A stretch of DNA of 64,000 nt from Cannabis sativa (taxonomy: Eukaryota; Streptophyta; Magnoliopsida; Rosales; Cannabaceae): assembly GCF_029168945.1 (NCBI RefSeq), contig NC_083604.1, positions 42,155,686-42,219,685 of the forward strand, given 5' to 3'. This document shows, piece after piece, positions 47,423 to 59,684 of this stretch (its first letter is position 1; each line of letters starts with the position of its first letter). The notes under the pieces are model-generated. The model had not been told where the DNA came from. It did no database searches and was given only the letters and a program-made list of their open reading frames with translations. Position numbers and translations under genes: made by a program.

Positions 47423-48502
47423 TCATGTACCTGTAACGGCTCTCCACAAAAAGTTTTTGACTTTTGGGGGAACCTTCAATTGCCATAGTTGCCGCCAGAA
47501 GTCTGAGTTTTCAACCATCTCTTCGGTACGCTTTTGTTGTTGGAGCATGTTATAAGCACTTTTGACCGAGAACTCGCCTGTTCTTTCCCCCTCCCAAGAC
47601 CATGTATCAATGGAGACATTTGAGCTTAGTGGGATGCCCAAAATAATATCAGAATCTCAATTATTGAACGTATCTCGTACAAGGTCATAGTCCCAAGAGC
47701 GGCTGTGCACATGAAAAAGGGAGCTAACATGTTGGTTCATTAACCCAGGGTGTATTGTTGAAACATATGGATTATCCAGTACAGGTAGCCACGGGTGGTT
47801 TAGTATGCTTACTGTGTCCCCTGTTCCGATTATTCTTCTGACACCCAAACGGAGTAGAGATTGGGTAGTCCAAATACCTACAGACAAAGCTTGGGTTACT
47901 TCCTAGCTCCGCTGACAAGAAATAAGAGTACGAAAAGTATCTAGCTTTATAGACTTTTCCAACAAGAGTATCTGGATTGCAAAGTAGACGCCAACCTTGT
48001 TTAGCGAGCATGGCAATGTTGAAATCATGCAAGTGCCAAAAACCCATGCCACCATCGTATTTATGAGCAGCCATACGATCCCAAGACCTCCAAATAATAC
48101 CTTTCCCTTTACTAGAAGATGTCTTCCACCAAAATCGGGCCATAAGTTTTTCAATTTCATTATATGTGCCAAGTGGAAGGAGGAAAACACTCATAGCATA
48201 TGTGGGAGCGATTGGACAACAGTTTTCAAGAGGATTTCTTTGCCGGCACGAGAAAGAAGTTTACCATTCCAACTATTAATTCTTGCTATTACCTTGGTCT
48301 TCAGAAATCCTAGTACAATATTTTTATTTCTCCCAATAATTTTTGGAAGTCCCAGATAGAGGCTTCCTTCAGAGGCTTCAGGCATATGGAGAATATCACA
48401 AATTTGGACACGAGTTGCAGGACACGTATTAGGACTGAAGAACACAGTAGACTTAGAAAAGTTCACCTTTTGTCTAGATGCAGTGTCAAATTGATTGAGC
48501 AA
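47423..48502 (-). pseudogene. LINE 2 RT C-terminus and zf-RVT region
   Basis: Successive frames read SRQKVNFSKSTVFFSPN, YLGLPKIIGRNK and RINSWNGKLLSRAGKEILLK (48191-48502), then FLLPLGTYNEIEKLMARFWW and DGGMGFWHLHDFNIAMLAKQ (47772-48194), then SVKSAYNML and WRQLWQLKVPPKVKNFLWRA (47423-47641). These are hallmarks of plant LINE ORF2 downstream of the RT active site. Stops and frame changes separate the pieces, so it is not functional. Confidence 0.85.
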
Positions 48503-48515
48503 GTTTGAGACACGT

Positions 48516-48726
48516 ATAAGTAAAACTATTCAAATAAAAAAATTCTAAATGTAATTTTAAAAAATAAATAAATAAGATTTTTTCCAACGGTTGAGACTTT
48601 TCATGTCCCTTGCATATTTCATCAATTTAATTATATTGTGGGCTTTTAATGTTATTGTGTTGGGTCTTGGCTTAAAAATTTAAATTCCGTTTATTTTTGA
48701 GGGAATTACACTTACTGTGTGATTTT
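48516..48726. other. Short AT-rich spacer between LINEs
   Basis: No feature recognised; it separates the truncated 5' end of LINE 2 from the poly(T) of LINE 1. Confidence 0.4.
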
Positions 48727-48858
48727 TTTTTTTTTTTAAATTGATCAAAGAAGAGAACTTCATCAATCAACCTAACAAATACAAAGTCAATACACTTCTC
48801 CAAAAAGAAGCAACAAGAACAGACTCCTTATAATTACAAATCAATCTTTGAAGTAATG

Positions 48859-49267
48859 CCATGTTTGGTTTAGTGTAATAGAAATTGTAATGGAATCATT
48901 ATTACCATTACATTGTTTGCTTTCATTTTTAAACCTTTGTAATGGCTTTACATTGTAATGGTCATTACACTATGTATTGTAATCCCCATTACATCATAAA
49001 AGCAATGTAATGATGATTATATTGTTAGAAACTATCTCTTTTTCCCTTTTTTATTATTATTTTTTAAAAAATTTAAATATTAAAAATAATAAAACTAAGG
49101 GTATTTTTGTCAATATACAACTTATTTATTTGATTACAATGTATATTACAGAGTTAAACCAAACATCATAATACCATTCCTATTACAATTCTTATTCCAT
49201 TACATTACCATTCATATTACAATTACTATTCCCATTACATTACATCAAAGCAAACACCATTTAAGTT
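48859..49267. mobile_element. MITE in the 3' part of LINE 1
   Basis: The left end CCATGTTTGGTTTAGTGTAA pairs with the reverse complement of the right end, TGGTGTTTGCTTTGATGTAA. The interior is filled with GTAATGG/CCATTAC words in both orientations. It is non-coding, about 0.4 kb. The target duplication is not clear. The GTTTGGTTT-type ends suggest a Harbinger- or hAT-derived MITE. Confidence 0.65.
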
Positions 49268-49480
49268 CTTCTCCTCTCTTGACCCTTTCCTATCTTTAAT
49301 CAAGAAGAGCCTATATTTCACATCATTTTTAATTTTGTTCACTATACAATTGACATTATTAGAATAAAGAGAAAACAAGCAATTATTTCAGTTTCTCCAT
49401 ATGTGATAAATCGTGGCAGCCAACAAAAGAACTCTAATTCTATCAATGATGTTCGACCTGGTGTTGCACAACCAAGTATT

Positions 49481-51230
49481 CTAGCTAGCAAAGTTATTGG
49501 ACCAGCCTTCAAACCCCAACCATTGAAAGAGAGCTTTCAGCACTTGTTTAGACAAGTTGCAGCAGAAAAGAACATGTTGGTGGCTCTCGGTTTCAGCCAC
49601 ACAATTCTTATTGGGGACAAGTATGTTCAAACGGCACAACATATCCCTCATGAGTAACCTAGACTGAGCAGCTTGCCAAAGCTGAAATGCATGCTTCGGC
49701 ATGTTCAACCCACACTAGATTGCACCAGCAGCCGGTTTAGCAACCTGGTGCAGCATATTGTGATACAATTTAACAACTTTAAACTTTTCCCCACTGTGCC
49801 AGCCGCTATTATATCAGCTTGGTTGTAAGTTGTACGATGCCTACAAAGCTTTCTCCAGTACCAACTCGTGTCCATCCTCAAGTTATAAGACTAGAAATCA
49901 CTTCCTTTGAGATAAACCAAGTTTATCCACATAACTCAAAGCAAGTTTTTTTTTTTTATATCAAGTCCCAAATGAATCTTGCTAACGAATCTTTGTTCCA
50001 CTTAGTACCATCCTTAAACCCAAGACCACCAAAAGCTTTAGGAAGACAAACTCTCTCCCAACTTATCAAGTGAACTCTTGTTCGATTTTCTTTCAAACCC
50101 CAAAGGAAGCCTCGACATAACTTCTCAATCTCTTTTATCACACTTTGAGGTAGAAGAAAGACTCTCATCCAATAATTCCTTAATCCAATCACAGTAGATT
50201 GGATTAATTGAATTCGGCCAGCATAGGATAAGTGCTTATTAGCCCAAGAGTGGAGCATAAGCTTCATTTTCTTCAAAATAGAACCACAATCCTCAAGTCT
50301 CTATTTTGTTGGTCTGAGGGGGATCCCTAAATACTTTAGAGGGAACTCTCCTATAGAAAGATTTATCTTCTGGGCAAGAGAAATCAGCTGAGTAACACCA
50401 CCTAAAAAGACTTGAGATTTCATAAAATTAATAGAAAGACCCAAAGTCTTGCTAAATTCATCTAGCACATCCTTGATTGCAGGAATTGACTCCTCATTCT
50501 CTTTGCAAAAAATAACTAAGTCATCCACAAAACAAACATTAGTGAGTTTAATTTTTTTACATAAGGGATGATACCTGAAACTCTTATCTCTAGCCGCCTT
50601 TTGGATTATTCGAGACAAATACTCCATGACAAGAAAAAGAGAAGTGAGGATATGGGATCCCCTTGTCTTAGCCCCTGCTTACCCTTAAAAGTCCCTTGGA
50701 ATCTACCATTCAAGAGCAGAGAGTAAGAAGTATTTCTCACATAGTTCATGATCCACTTGACAAACTTGGCAGGAAAACAATAGGCCACCAGAAGCTTCTC
50801 AAGAAAATCCCAATTGTCCGTCTCGTAAGCTTTACTAATATCAATTTTTATGGTGCATCTTGGGGAGCAGCTCTTCCTTTTATAATTCTTCAAGATATCC
50901 TGAAGAATTAGAATATTGTAGGCAATAGAACGACCCTTGACAAAAGCACCCTGGTTTTGACTCACTAAATTCGGGAGATCATTAGCCAGCCGAGAACACA
51001 TCAGCTTCGAAACACATTTGTATAATGTTGTGCAGCAGGCAATAGGACGGTAGTCAACAACTTTAGAAGGACAATCAGTCTTTGGAATAAGAGAGACACC
51101 TCAGGCCAAACCGACTTAAAATACCCCCAAACTAAATCCATCACGGCCTGGAGATTTAGTATTAGGAATACTAAACATCGCAGTTCTGACTTCTTTGAGA
51201 GAGAAAGGTTTTAAGAGATGAACCTACTGA
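49481..51230 (-). pseudogene. LINE 1 ORF2 reverse transcriptase and C-terminal region
   Basis: From the right: PFSLKEVRTAMFSIPNTKSPGRDGF near 51150, then QNQGAFVKGRSIAYNILILQ, IKIDISKAYETDNWDFLEKL and GLRQGDPISSLLFFL (50606-51001), then CFVDDLVIFCK (50301-50627), an F-V-D-D form of the LINE catalytic box normally written FADD. Next come YAGRIQLIQSTVIG and AFGGLGFKDG (49956-50276), then the zf-RVT region FQLWQAAQSRLLMRDML (49481-49708). The protein would nick and copy its own RNA at the target; stops and frame breaks make this copy dead. Confidence 0.85.
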
Positions 51231-51295
51231 TTAAGGTTGAGCTTAGGTCCCATAGCTATGCAATCTTGCTGAATCTCCAAGGAAGTGGTTCTAGC

Positions 51296-53173
51296 TGTTG
51301 GAATTATTTTACCAGGATCTAGATTTACTAACAAGTATGTTTCATTAACATCCTAATATGAATTTCAAAAACAATGAAATAAACACATATAAAGTTTGAG
51401 AAACCTTACAGTGGGTGCAGCGGAATTAAATGACTCCTTCCGTTCAGATCTCTAGCCCTTGATTCCTTTCTGTAGCAGAGCATTATCAAGATTTGAACCT
51501 GGATCTCTTTCTCTCCTTCTTGAGCCCGATTCTCCTTCTTGTTGATTGGATTCTTCACAGTCTTACACACTATGATTATGATACCACTTGATGTGTATGG
51601 GCACTCACTCTATCACTCAAGGTATGAAAATTTGAAGAAGAAAAGAGAGAAAAGGTGGTTCGGCTATGGTATAGGAAAGATGGCTCAATTTTTCCTGAAG
51701 GCAAGAAATTTCATTATCTTTAAGTGTGAGCCATCACTATCTATTTATAGGTAACCACCTAGGTTTAGGTTAGATTTCATTAGCCTTAAAATATTAGAAA
51801 AATAAATGGTAAAATCCATGCATAGTGGCCGGCCATGGGTTGGATAATGGGCCCCACTTTGCAATTTTGCCATTTTGTCATTTTCCCATCTTATTTTCTC
51901 AAAAAAACGCCAATTTTCTAATTTTAACCACTTAAATGCCAATTCCTATTATTTAATAACTAAAAATTAATTATTAAATAATATTATCATTTAATATATT
52001 TATTAATTAGACTTAATAAAGTCTCTTAATTAATAAATAAGACCTAGAATATCTTTTCTTCACATTCAAGCCCTTGCTTAGTGAAAATTCATAAACTAGA
52101 CATAGTCTAATTTTAGATATATAATTGATTAACTAAAACCAATTAACTGAGTCTTACAAGCAGTATGGTCTCAACTAGTATGGGGACCATGGGCCTATAT
52201 AACCGAGCTTCCAATAAGCTGATCTAGAATTTACCCAGTAAATCCACTAACTTATTAATTCCTCATTGCATCCACTCATAGAACTTGGAATTGCACTCTC
52301 AGTCATATAGAACGCTCTATATGTTCCACGATATAGATACGCTATTAATTATCCATTGTTATAATCCCAATAATCAATGATCCCCTATAGATGATCTACA
52401 TTGCATAGGGATAAAATTACCGTTATACCCTTTCAATGTAGTTTATCCTTAAAACACTTGACCACCTATAAATGATATTTTAGTGAAATAATATAATCAC
52501 TAAAATGAGATCTCAATCATTTATCTCTATTCAGTCAAGCTCAAAGGAAATCATCGTTTCACTTCTAAATACCTATAGAAGCTATAGATTCCATATCTAA
52601 GTTTAGCGCTCCCACTCAATAGTACTATCGTGTTCCCAAAATGTACGTATCACCCTGACCAAAAAGTAGGCTTTAACAAATCAAAGAACACAAATAACAC
52701 TCTTGAGATTGAACCTAATCATGTCACGATTAAGATCATTTGATTTAGGATCAACTAGGTGATATTGAATTGAATAGATATTACGGTAAATTTATCATAT
52801 CTAATCCAAGTTCAATATCGGTCCCTTCCAATGTATACTCCATACATCCGATATTGGTAAACTTTGCCAATGCCCTGGAAAGGACATAACACTTATCCAA
52901 GGTGTAAGCATACGTATCGCTGATTATCATGCCAGTCTAGATCCAATGAACTGACAAATCAGTGAATTAAACTTTTGAACATATAATCATGATTATATTC
53001 CACTGTGCTGACAACACTATAATAATGAACAAAACATATGTTCTGGACCTAAAAGAATTTAGAATCATGAAATAAATCATGTGAACCATGCAACATAAAA
53101 TGATTTCTGATCTTTATTAATAAGGAAATCTGATTATATTGAAATGAGTTTTATTTAGGGCACCAAACCCAAC
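51296..53173 (-). repeat. 3' LTR of copia I
   Basis: TGTTGGAATTATTTTACC...GCACCAAACCCAAC. Its final A is at 55057, after solo LTR J. In wording it matches LTR A (for example GTGCCCTAAATAAAAC and TGCCCTGGAAAGGACATAAC on one strand). LINE 1 lies on its left. Confidence 0.9.
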
Positions 53174-55051
53174 TGTTGGAAATTATTTTACCAGGATCTT
53201 ATATCTACTCACAAGTATGTTGATTAACACCCTAAATATGAACTTTCTAAAACGATGAAATAAACACATATAAAGTTTAGGAAACCTTACATTGGGTGCA
53301 GCGGAATATAATGACTCCTTCCCTTCAGATATCTAGCCCTTGATTCCTTTCTGTAGCAGAGCATTATTAATATCTGAACCTGGATCTCTTTCTCTGAATC
53401 ATTGATGCTGAAACTCCTTCTTGCTGAAAGTCTTTCTTCACGATCTTCCTCACTATGGTTGAGGTATCACTTGCTGTGTGTGGACACTACTCATACACTA
53501 AGAATTTCGAAATTTAAGGAAGAAGAGAGAGAGTGGGTTCGACCAAAGATAGGGAGAGAGAAGGCTCAGTTTTTTCTAAATCAGAAGTGTAATTTTCCTG
53601 AAGCCTTTACTATCTATTTATAGCATTCTACTAGGGTTAGGTTTGAATTATTTGGCATTAAAATAATGAAAATATCAGTTTAAATTCCCTACAAAAGTGG
53701 CCGGCCATGCTTAGTGGATTTGGGCCTCACTTTTTGCAATTTTGCAGTTTTATCTTTTCTGCATCTGATTTTCTCAAAAACGCCAATTTTCTAATTCAAC
53801 CATTTAAATGCCAATTCTAACTATTTAATAACTATAAATAATTATTAAATAACATTGTCATTTATCATATTTATTAATTGAACCATACAAAGTATCATAA
53901 TTAACAAATATGCCCCTAAAAACTCTTTCTTTACAATTTCGCCCTTATTTAGTGAAAAATTCACAAATAGACATAGTCTAATTTAAGAATTATAATTGAT
54001 TAATCAAAACCAATTATATGAGTCTTACAAGCAATATTATCTCAACTAGTGCGGGGACCATGGGTCTATATAACCGAGCTTCCAATAAGTAGATCAAGAA
54101 TTTATTACTAAAATTCACTAACTTATTAATTCTTCATTGAATCCATGCATAGAACTTAGAATTGCACTCTCAGTATATAGAATGCTCTATATGTTCCACC
54201 ATATAGACACATCATTAGTTATTAATTGTTATAATCCTAATTTGATCAATGATCCTCTATATGAATGATCTACACTGTAAAGGGATTAGATTACCGTTAC
54301 ACCCTACAATGTATTTAATCCTTAAAACACTTAACCCCATATAAATGATATTTCAGCTTATGTGAAATGAGATCTCCACCATTTATTTTCGTTTGGTCAA
54401 GCTCGAAGGATATCATCCTTTACTTACTATTTGCCAGATAGAAGCTATAGATTCCATGTTTGTGATAGCGCTCCCACTCAATTGCACTACCGTGTTCCCG
54501 AAATGTACGTGTCACCCTGACCCAAAAGTAGGATTAACTAACAAATCAAAGAAGACGAATAGCCTCTCGAGATCGAGCCTAATCATAACAGGATTAAGAT
54601 CATTTGATCTAGGATCAACTAGGCGATATTGACTTGAATAGATATTACGCTAAGTTTAATAAATCTAAATCAAAGTTCAATATCAGTCCCTTCCGATGCA
54701 TACTCCATGCATCCAACCTAAGCTTTACTTTAACCAATGCTCTGGAAAGAACATAGCACTTCTCCAAATGCAAGTAAACTCTGCTGTAGATTATCATATC
54801 AGTAAAACCCCATGTTTGATAAATCTAGGAAACTTTATTCACATAGTCATGTTTACTTTCCAATGTGTTGACAGCACAATAAACAGGATCAAGTATGTGA
54901 AAAGGGTTTCAGATGAATTTATACATTATGTACATATAATCATGAAATAAATCATGTGAACCATGCAACATTAAATGTTATTTCTGATCTATATTAATAA
55001 GTAAGTTTGATTATATTGAAATGAGTTTTATTTAGGGCATAAAACCCAACA
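53174..55051 (-). repeat. Solo LTR J nested one base inside LTR I
   Basis: TGTTGGAAATTATTTTACC...TAAAACCCAACA, 1878 bp, flanked on both sides by CCAAC (53169-53173 and 55052-55056), a perfect 5-bp target duplication. The sequence after it, AAACTCCCACTTGCAC, is the internal side of LTR I, so J split I exactly one base before its terminus. No internal sequence of J remains. Confidence 0.92.
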
Positions 55052-55056
55052 CCAAC

Positions 55057-55726
55057 AAACTCCCACTTGCACTAATATAAAACAAAAAGTGCATTTCAAA
55101 TAATCTCAACACCTTTATATCCAGATTAAGTGTTGTATGTACTATTCTCTCCGTAATAGGATATGACAGGTTGTATTCAATACAACCTTCTCCACCATTA
55201 CATTTCCTTAATCACAAAATCCTTCATATTGTGAAATTCCTCTCTATATGTCTATTTCTTTAGGGATACTGGATTCTTTACCTTTTGGCAACTACTTTCG
55301 CGTTAGTCAGGAAGTAACACTAGTAGTTAATAAATGTTGGAACAATGCTAAAAATATATAGAACATTCCTTAGACTGAATAAGCATCTTTCCTGCAACTT
55401 TAACATTCAGTCTCTCTGGTAGACTTAGAGACTTCAGCAGACTTTCTAGCACTAAGGCAAGTCTAGAAATCACCATCTCATCAGCAGACTTTCTAGCACT
55501 AAGGCAAGTCTAGAAATCTGATTAGGTGTAGTCTAAGAGTATTAAATACACCCTTATCGACTAACATATAGTTCCTGTTCTTGATCTTAAGATTCACTTG
55601 ATTGTCTTCCAATGTTCTTTTCCTGGAATAATTTGATACCTACTCATTTCTCCCACTCAACAGCAGGTGTTTGGTCTAATGCATAGGAAAACATATTTGA
55701 GACCTCTTACTGTTGATTCAAGGAAT
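55057..55726 (-). pseudogene. Copia I polypurine tract and RNase H/RT remnant
   Basis: On the minus strand, AGTGCAAGTGGGAGTTT is the polypurine tract. Decayed RNase H/RT follows, homologous to H (57619 on) and to C (27540-27829 and 36341-36660). The codon after ATCAAG is TGA here and TAA in C and H. The region ends abruptly at LTR H. Confidence 0.75.
55434..55518. repeat. Tandem duplication, 38-bp identical arms, 47-bp period
   Basis: TCAGCAGACTTTCTAGCACT is followed by 18 more matching bases at 55434-55471 and again at 55481-55518. H has only one copy at the matching place (about 58050-58100). Confidence 0.95.
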
Positions 55727-57618
55727 TGTTGGAAATTATTTTACCAGGATCTTAGATCTACTCACAAATATGTTGATTAACATCCTAAATAAGAACTTTC
55801 TAAAACGATAAATTAAACACATATAAAGTTTAAGAAACCTTACATTGGGTGCAGCGGAATTAAATGACTCCTTCCGTTCAGATATCTAGCCCTTGATTCC
55901 TTTCTGTAACAGAGCATTATAAATATCTGAACGTGGATCTCTTTCTCTGAATCTTTGATGCTGAAACTCCTTTGATGATGATCTTTCTTCACGATCTTCC
56001 TCACTATGATTGAGGTATCACTTGTTGTGTGTGGGCACTACTCATACACTAAGAATTTTGAAATTTAAGGAAGAAGAAAGAGAGAGTGGGTTCGGCCAAA
56101 GATAGGGAGAGAGAAGGCTCAAGTTTTTCTGATTCAGAAAGTGTCAGAAAAAAGTGTAATTTTCCTGACGCCTTCACTATCTATTTATAGCATTCCACTA
56201 GGGTTAGGTTTGAATTATTAGGCATTAAAATAATGAAAATATCAGAGGAAAAAACCCTACAAAAGTGGTCGGCCCTACATAGTGGATTTGGGCCTCACTT
56301 TTTGCAATTTTGCAGTTTTATCTTTTCTGCATCTGATTTTCTCAAAAATGCCAATTTTCTAATTCAACCATTTAAATGCCAATTCTAACTATTTAATAAC
56401 TATAAATAATTATTAAATAATATTGTCATTTATCATATTTATTAATTGAACCATACAAAGTATCATAATTAACAAATATGCCCCTAAAACTCTTTCTTTA
56501 CAATTTCGCCCTTACTTAGTGAAAAATTCACAAATAGACATAGTCTAATTTGAGAATTATAATTGATTAATCAAAACCAATTATATGAGTCTTACAAGCA
56601 ATATTATCTCAACTAGTGCGGGGACCATGGGTCTATATAACCGAGCTTCCAATAAGTAGATCAAGAATTTAGCACTAAAATTCACTAACTTATTAATTCT
56701 TCGTTGAATCCACGCATAGAACTTAGAATTGCACTCTCAGTATATAGAATGCTCTATATGTTCAACCATATAGACACATCATTAGTTATCCATTGTTATA
56801 ATCCTAATTTGATCAATGATCCTCTATATGAATGATCTACACTGTAAAGGGATTAGATTACCGTTACACCCTACAATGTATTTATTCCTTAAAACACTTG
56901 ACCCCGTATAAATGATATTTCAGCTTATGTGAAATGAGTACTCCACCATTTATGTTCGTTTGGTCAAGCTCGAAGGAGATCATCCTTTGCTTACTATTCG
57001 CCAGATAGAAGCTATAGATTCCATGTTTATGATAGCGCTCCCACTCAATTGCACTACCGTGTTCTCAAAATGTACGTATCACCCTGACCTAAAAGTAGGC
57101 TTAACTAACAAATCAAAGAACACGAATAGCCTCTCGAGATTGAGCCTAATCATATCAGGATTAAGATCATTTGATCTAGGATCAACTAGGCGATATTGAC
57201 TTGAATAGATATTACGGTAAGTTTAATAAATCTAAGTCAAAGTTCAATATCGGTCCCTTCCGATGCATACTCCATGCATCCAACCTGAGCTTTATTTTAA
57301 CCAATGCTCTCGAAAGAACATAGCACTTCTCCAAATGCAAGTAAACTCTGTTGTAGATTATCATATCAGTAAAACCCTATGTCTGATAAATCTAAGAAAC
57401 TTTATTCACATAGTCATGTTTACTTTCCAATGTGTTGACAGCACAATAAACAGGATCAAGTATGTGAAAAGGGTTTCAGATGAATTTATACATTATGTGC
57501 ATATAATCATGAAATAAATCATATGAACCATGCAACATTAAATGTTATTTCTGATCTATATTAATAAGTAAATCTGATTATATTGAAATGAGTTTTATTT
57601 AGGGCATAAAACCCAACA
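55727..57618 (-). repeat. 3' LTR of copia H
   Basis: TGTTGGAAATTATTTTACC...TAAAACCCAACA, 1892 bp, followed by the polypurine complement AACTCCCACTTGCAC. The left flank is GGAAT; the other end lies beyond the window. Confidence 0.92.
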
Positions 57619-59684
57619 AACTCCCACTTGCACTAATATAAAACAAAAAGTGCGTTTCAAATAATCTCAACACCTCGATATACAAATCAAGTGTAGTAGT
57701 AGTAAACTCCTCGTAATAGGATCTGAAAAGTTGAATTAACCACAACCTTTTCTCCACCATTACTCTTCCTTTAATCACAAAATCTTTGATAATGTGAAAT
57801 TCCTCTCTATATGTCTACTCTCTTGGGATACTGGATTCTATATCTTTGGCAACTACTCTTGGTTAATCAGGAAATTAACACTAGTAGTTTAACGCAATTT
57901 GCAATGGTGCCAAAGATGTATAGAACTTTCCTTAGACTGAATAAGTACCTTTCCTGCAGCTTTAACATTCAGTCTCTCTCTGGTAGACCTAGAGACTTCA
58001 GATAGGTTTTTACACTTCTCCAAAATCACTATTCCACCCCCAGAGTAACCACCATCTTATCAGAAAGATTTACTAGCACAAAGGCAAATTTTGAAATCTG
58101 ATATGGTGTAGTCTAAGAGTTTTAAACATACCCTTATAGACTAACATATAGTTCATATTCTTAATCTTAGGATTTACTTGATTGTCTTCTAATGTTCTTC
58201 TCCTGGATTAATCTGATACCTACTCATTACTCCCACTCAACAGCAGGTGTCTGGTCTAAGGCATACAAAAGCATATCTAAGACCTCTCACTATTGATATA
58301 AGAAATTCTTTCATGGCTTTATCTTTTCTGGAATAGTTAAGACTTTTCCTTAGATAAATAAAATCTATACCTAAGAAGTTGTGAAGCTTCTATAGATTGC
58401 CATTAGAAAGAAAACGCTTCAGCATCTTACTAAAGTAAGTTGCTTGCATTAGAGTAAGTAATTACCAGGTATACCACAAGCCATAGGTTTAGATAAACTC
58501 AAACCTATAATACTAGGAACCAGAAGTTTTGTTAAGTCCATTGAATGGACTTATAAACGAAAATTTCCTTTTATGTCCTTGTAATAGAAAACTTTAGGTT
58601 ATTCCATGTGACTAGATTAAATCATAGTTCTTTTTGGCTTTCTTTTTAGTTTCTTCTCTTGACAATCCATTACTTGTTTAAACTCACAATGGATTTTAAT
58701 CACTAGTGTCTCCCAAGTCATAAGAAGGTGAGTTCCTAGAAACTCTCCCACTACGACAAGGTACCATGAATTATGTCTAAGAAAACTAAATGGTATTAAC
58801 CTCTTTGGTTGTGACAAGACAACAGAGGCAGTGGGATCATCATATGTCATATAAGATGATAGAACACTATTGGAATCAAGAAAAAACATATCTCCTTTAT
58901 TTGCTACTTTATTTTCAGACTTAGTCATTTTCTTAGAAAAGTAGTATTTGTTTGAACAAATACTTTCTTATCTATTGACAATGGGATGGTCCACCCCTAA
59001 TCACTTAGAATAGCTAACAAACCATGGTTAACAGTTTTAACTTTTCTTAAGATTTTGATTAGGTCATCCATGAATCTAGTAATGATTTACATTAAGTACC
59101 CAACCATTACATCATTCTGAAATTGTATTACCATAGAAGGATTTAGGCAACGACTAGTAACTAATCATCAATATGCAACTCGAAATTTCTGGGGAGGTAA
59201 GTTTGGATATAATTCAAAAATCAATTTAATGATCTTTGAACTGCATATCTACTAACTATTTCTCCACCCCTATCAGTTCGCAAGATCTTTAACCACTTAC
59301 CTTAATGGTTTTAACCATTGCTAGAAATTAATGAAATTTTTCAAACATTTCAAATATCTTTGCATAAGGTATAATCTAGAGTTACGTTTTAGGAATACAA
59401 CGAAAAACTCATATCCACTCCTGAATGTACATCCATCTGCGAATGAGATGAACTACTTTCAGTGGATATAGGCATATTAACTCTTTGCAGAGATTGATCT
59501 TGTCAAATCCACTATGAACAAGATACAAATGCCATAGATTAAAAAAAATGTGGTAGTGTCTTTTGATGACATAGGTTTAGTTACATCAAAGAGTTTTAAG
59601 AATACTGCAAGTGGATCCTGGTCACAGAATACCTAACTCATATTCCATACAGTTTTAATCCATTAATAGAAGATGGATATTAAA
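57619..59684 (-). pseudogene. Copia H pol remnant
   Basis: Homologous along its length to C (26100-27829 plus 36341-36666) in the opposite orientation. It includes a 103-codon frame at 58617-58928 (start MTKSENKVANKGDMF) that differs from the C version by about a dozen residues and one inserted codon, and the shared stop in the RT/RNase H part near 58190. It is cut at 59684 by gypsy F. The 5' half is outside the window. Confidence 0.8.

Larger units (their letters stand above)
46141..48515 (-). mobile_element. LINE 2, 5'-truncated, minus strand
   Basis: A non-LTR retrotransposon remnant running right to left: C-terminal RT, the post-RT linker, a zf-RVT region, and a plant-type RNase H, then AT-rich 3' sequence ending near 46141. 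It begins within RT at about 48515, which fits 5' truncation. It carries a CACTA mini-element at 46545-46882. No clear target duplication was found. Confidence 0.82.
48727..51295 (-). mobile_element. LINE 1, minus strand, interrupted by MITE and copia I
   Basis: The 3' end is marked by a T run at 48727-48741 (poly(A) on the minus strand). RT coding sequence extends right to 51295, where copia LTR I cuts it within the N-terminal part of RT. The endonuclease domain is not in the window. Confidence 0.82.
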
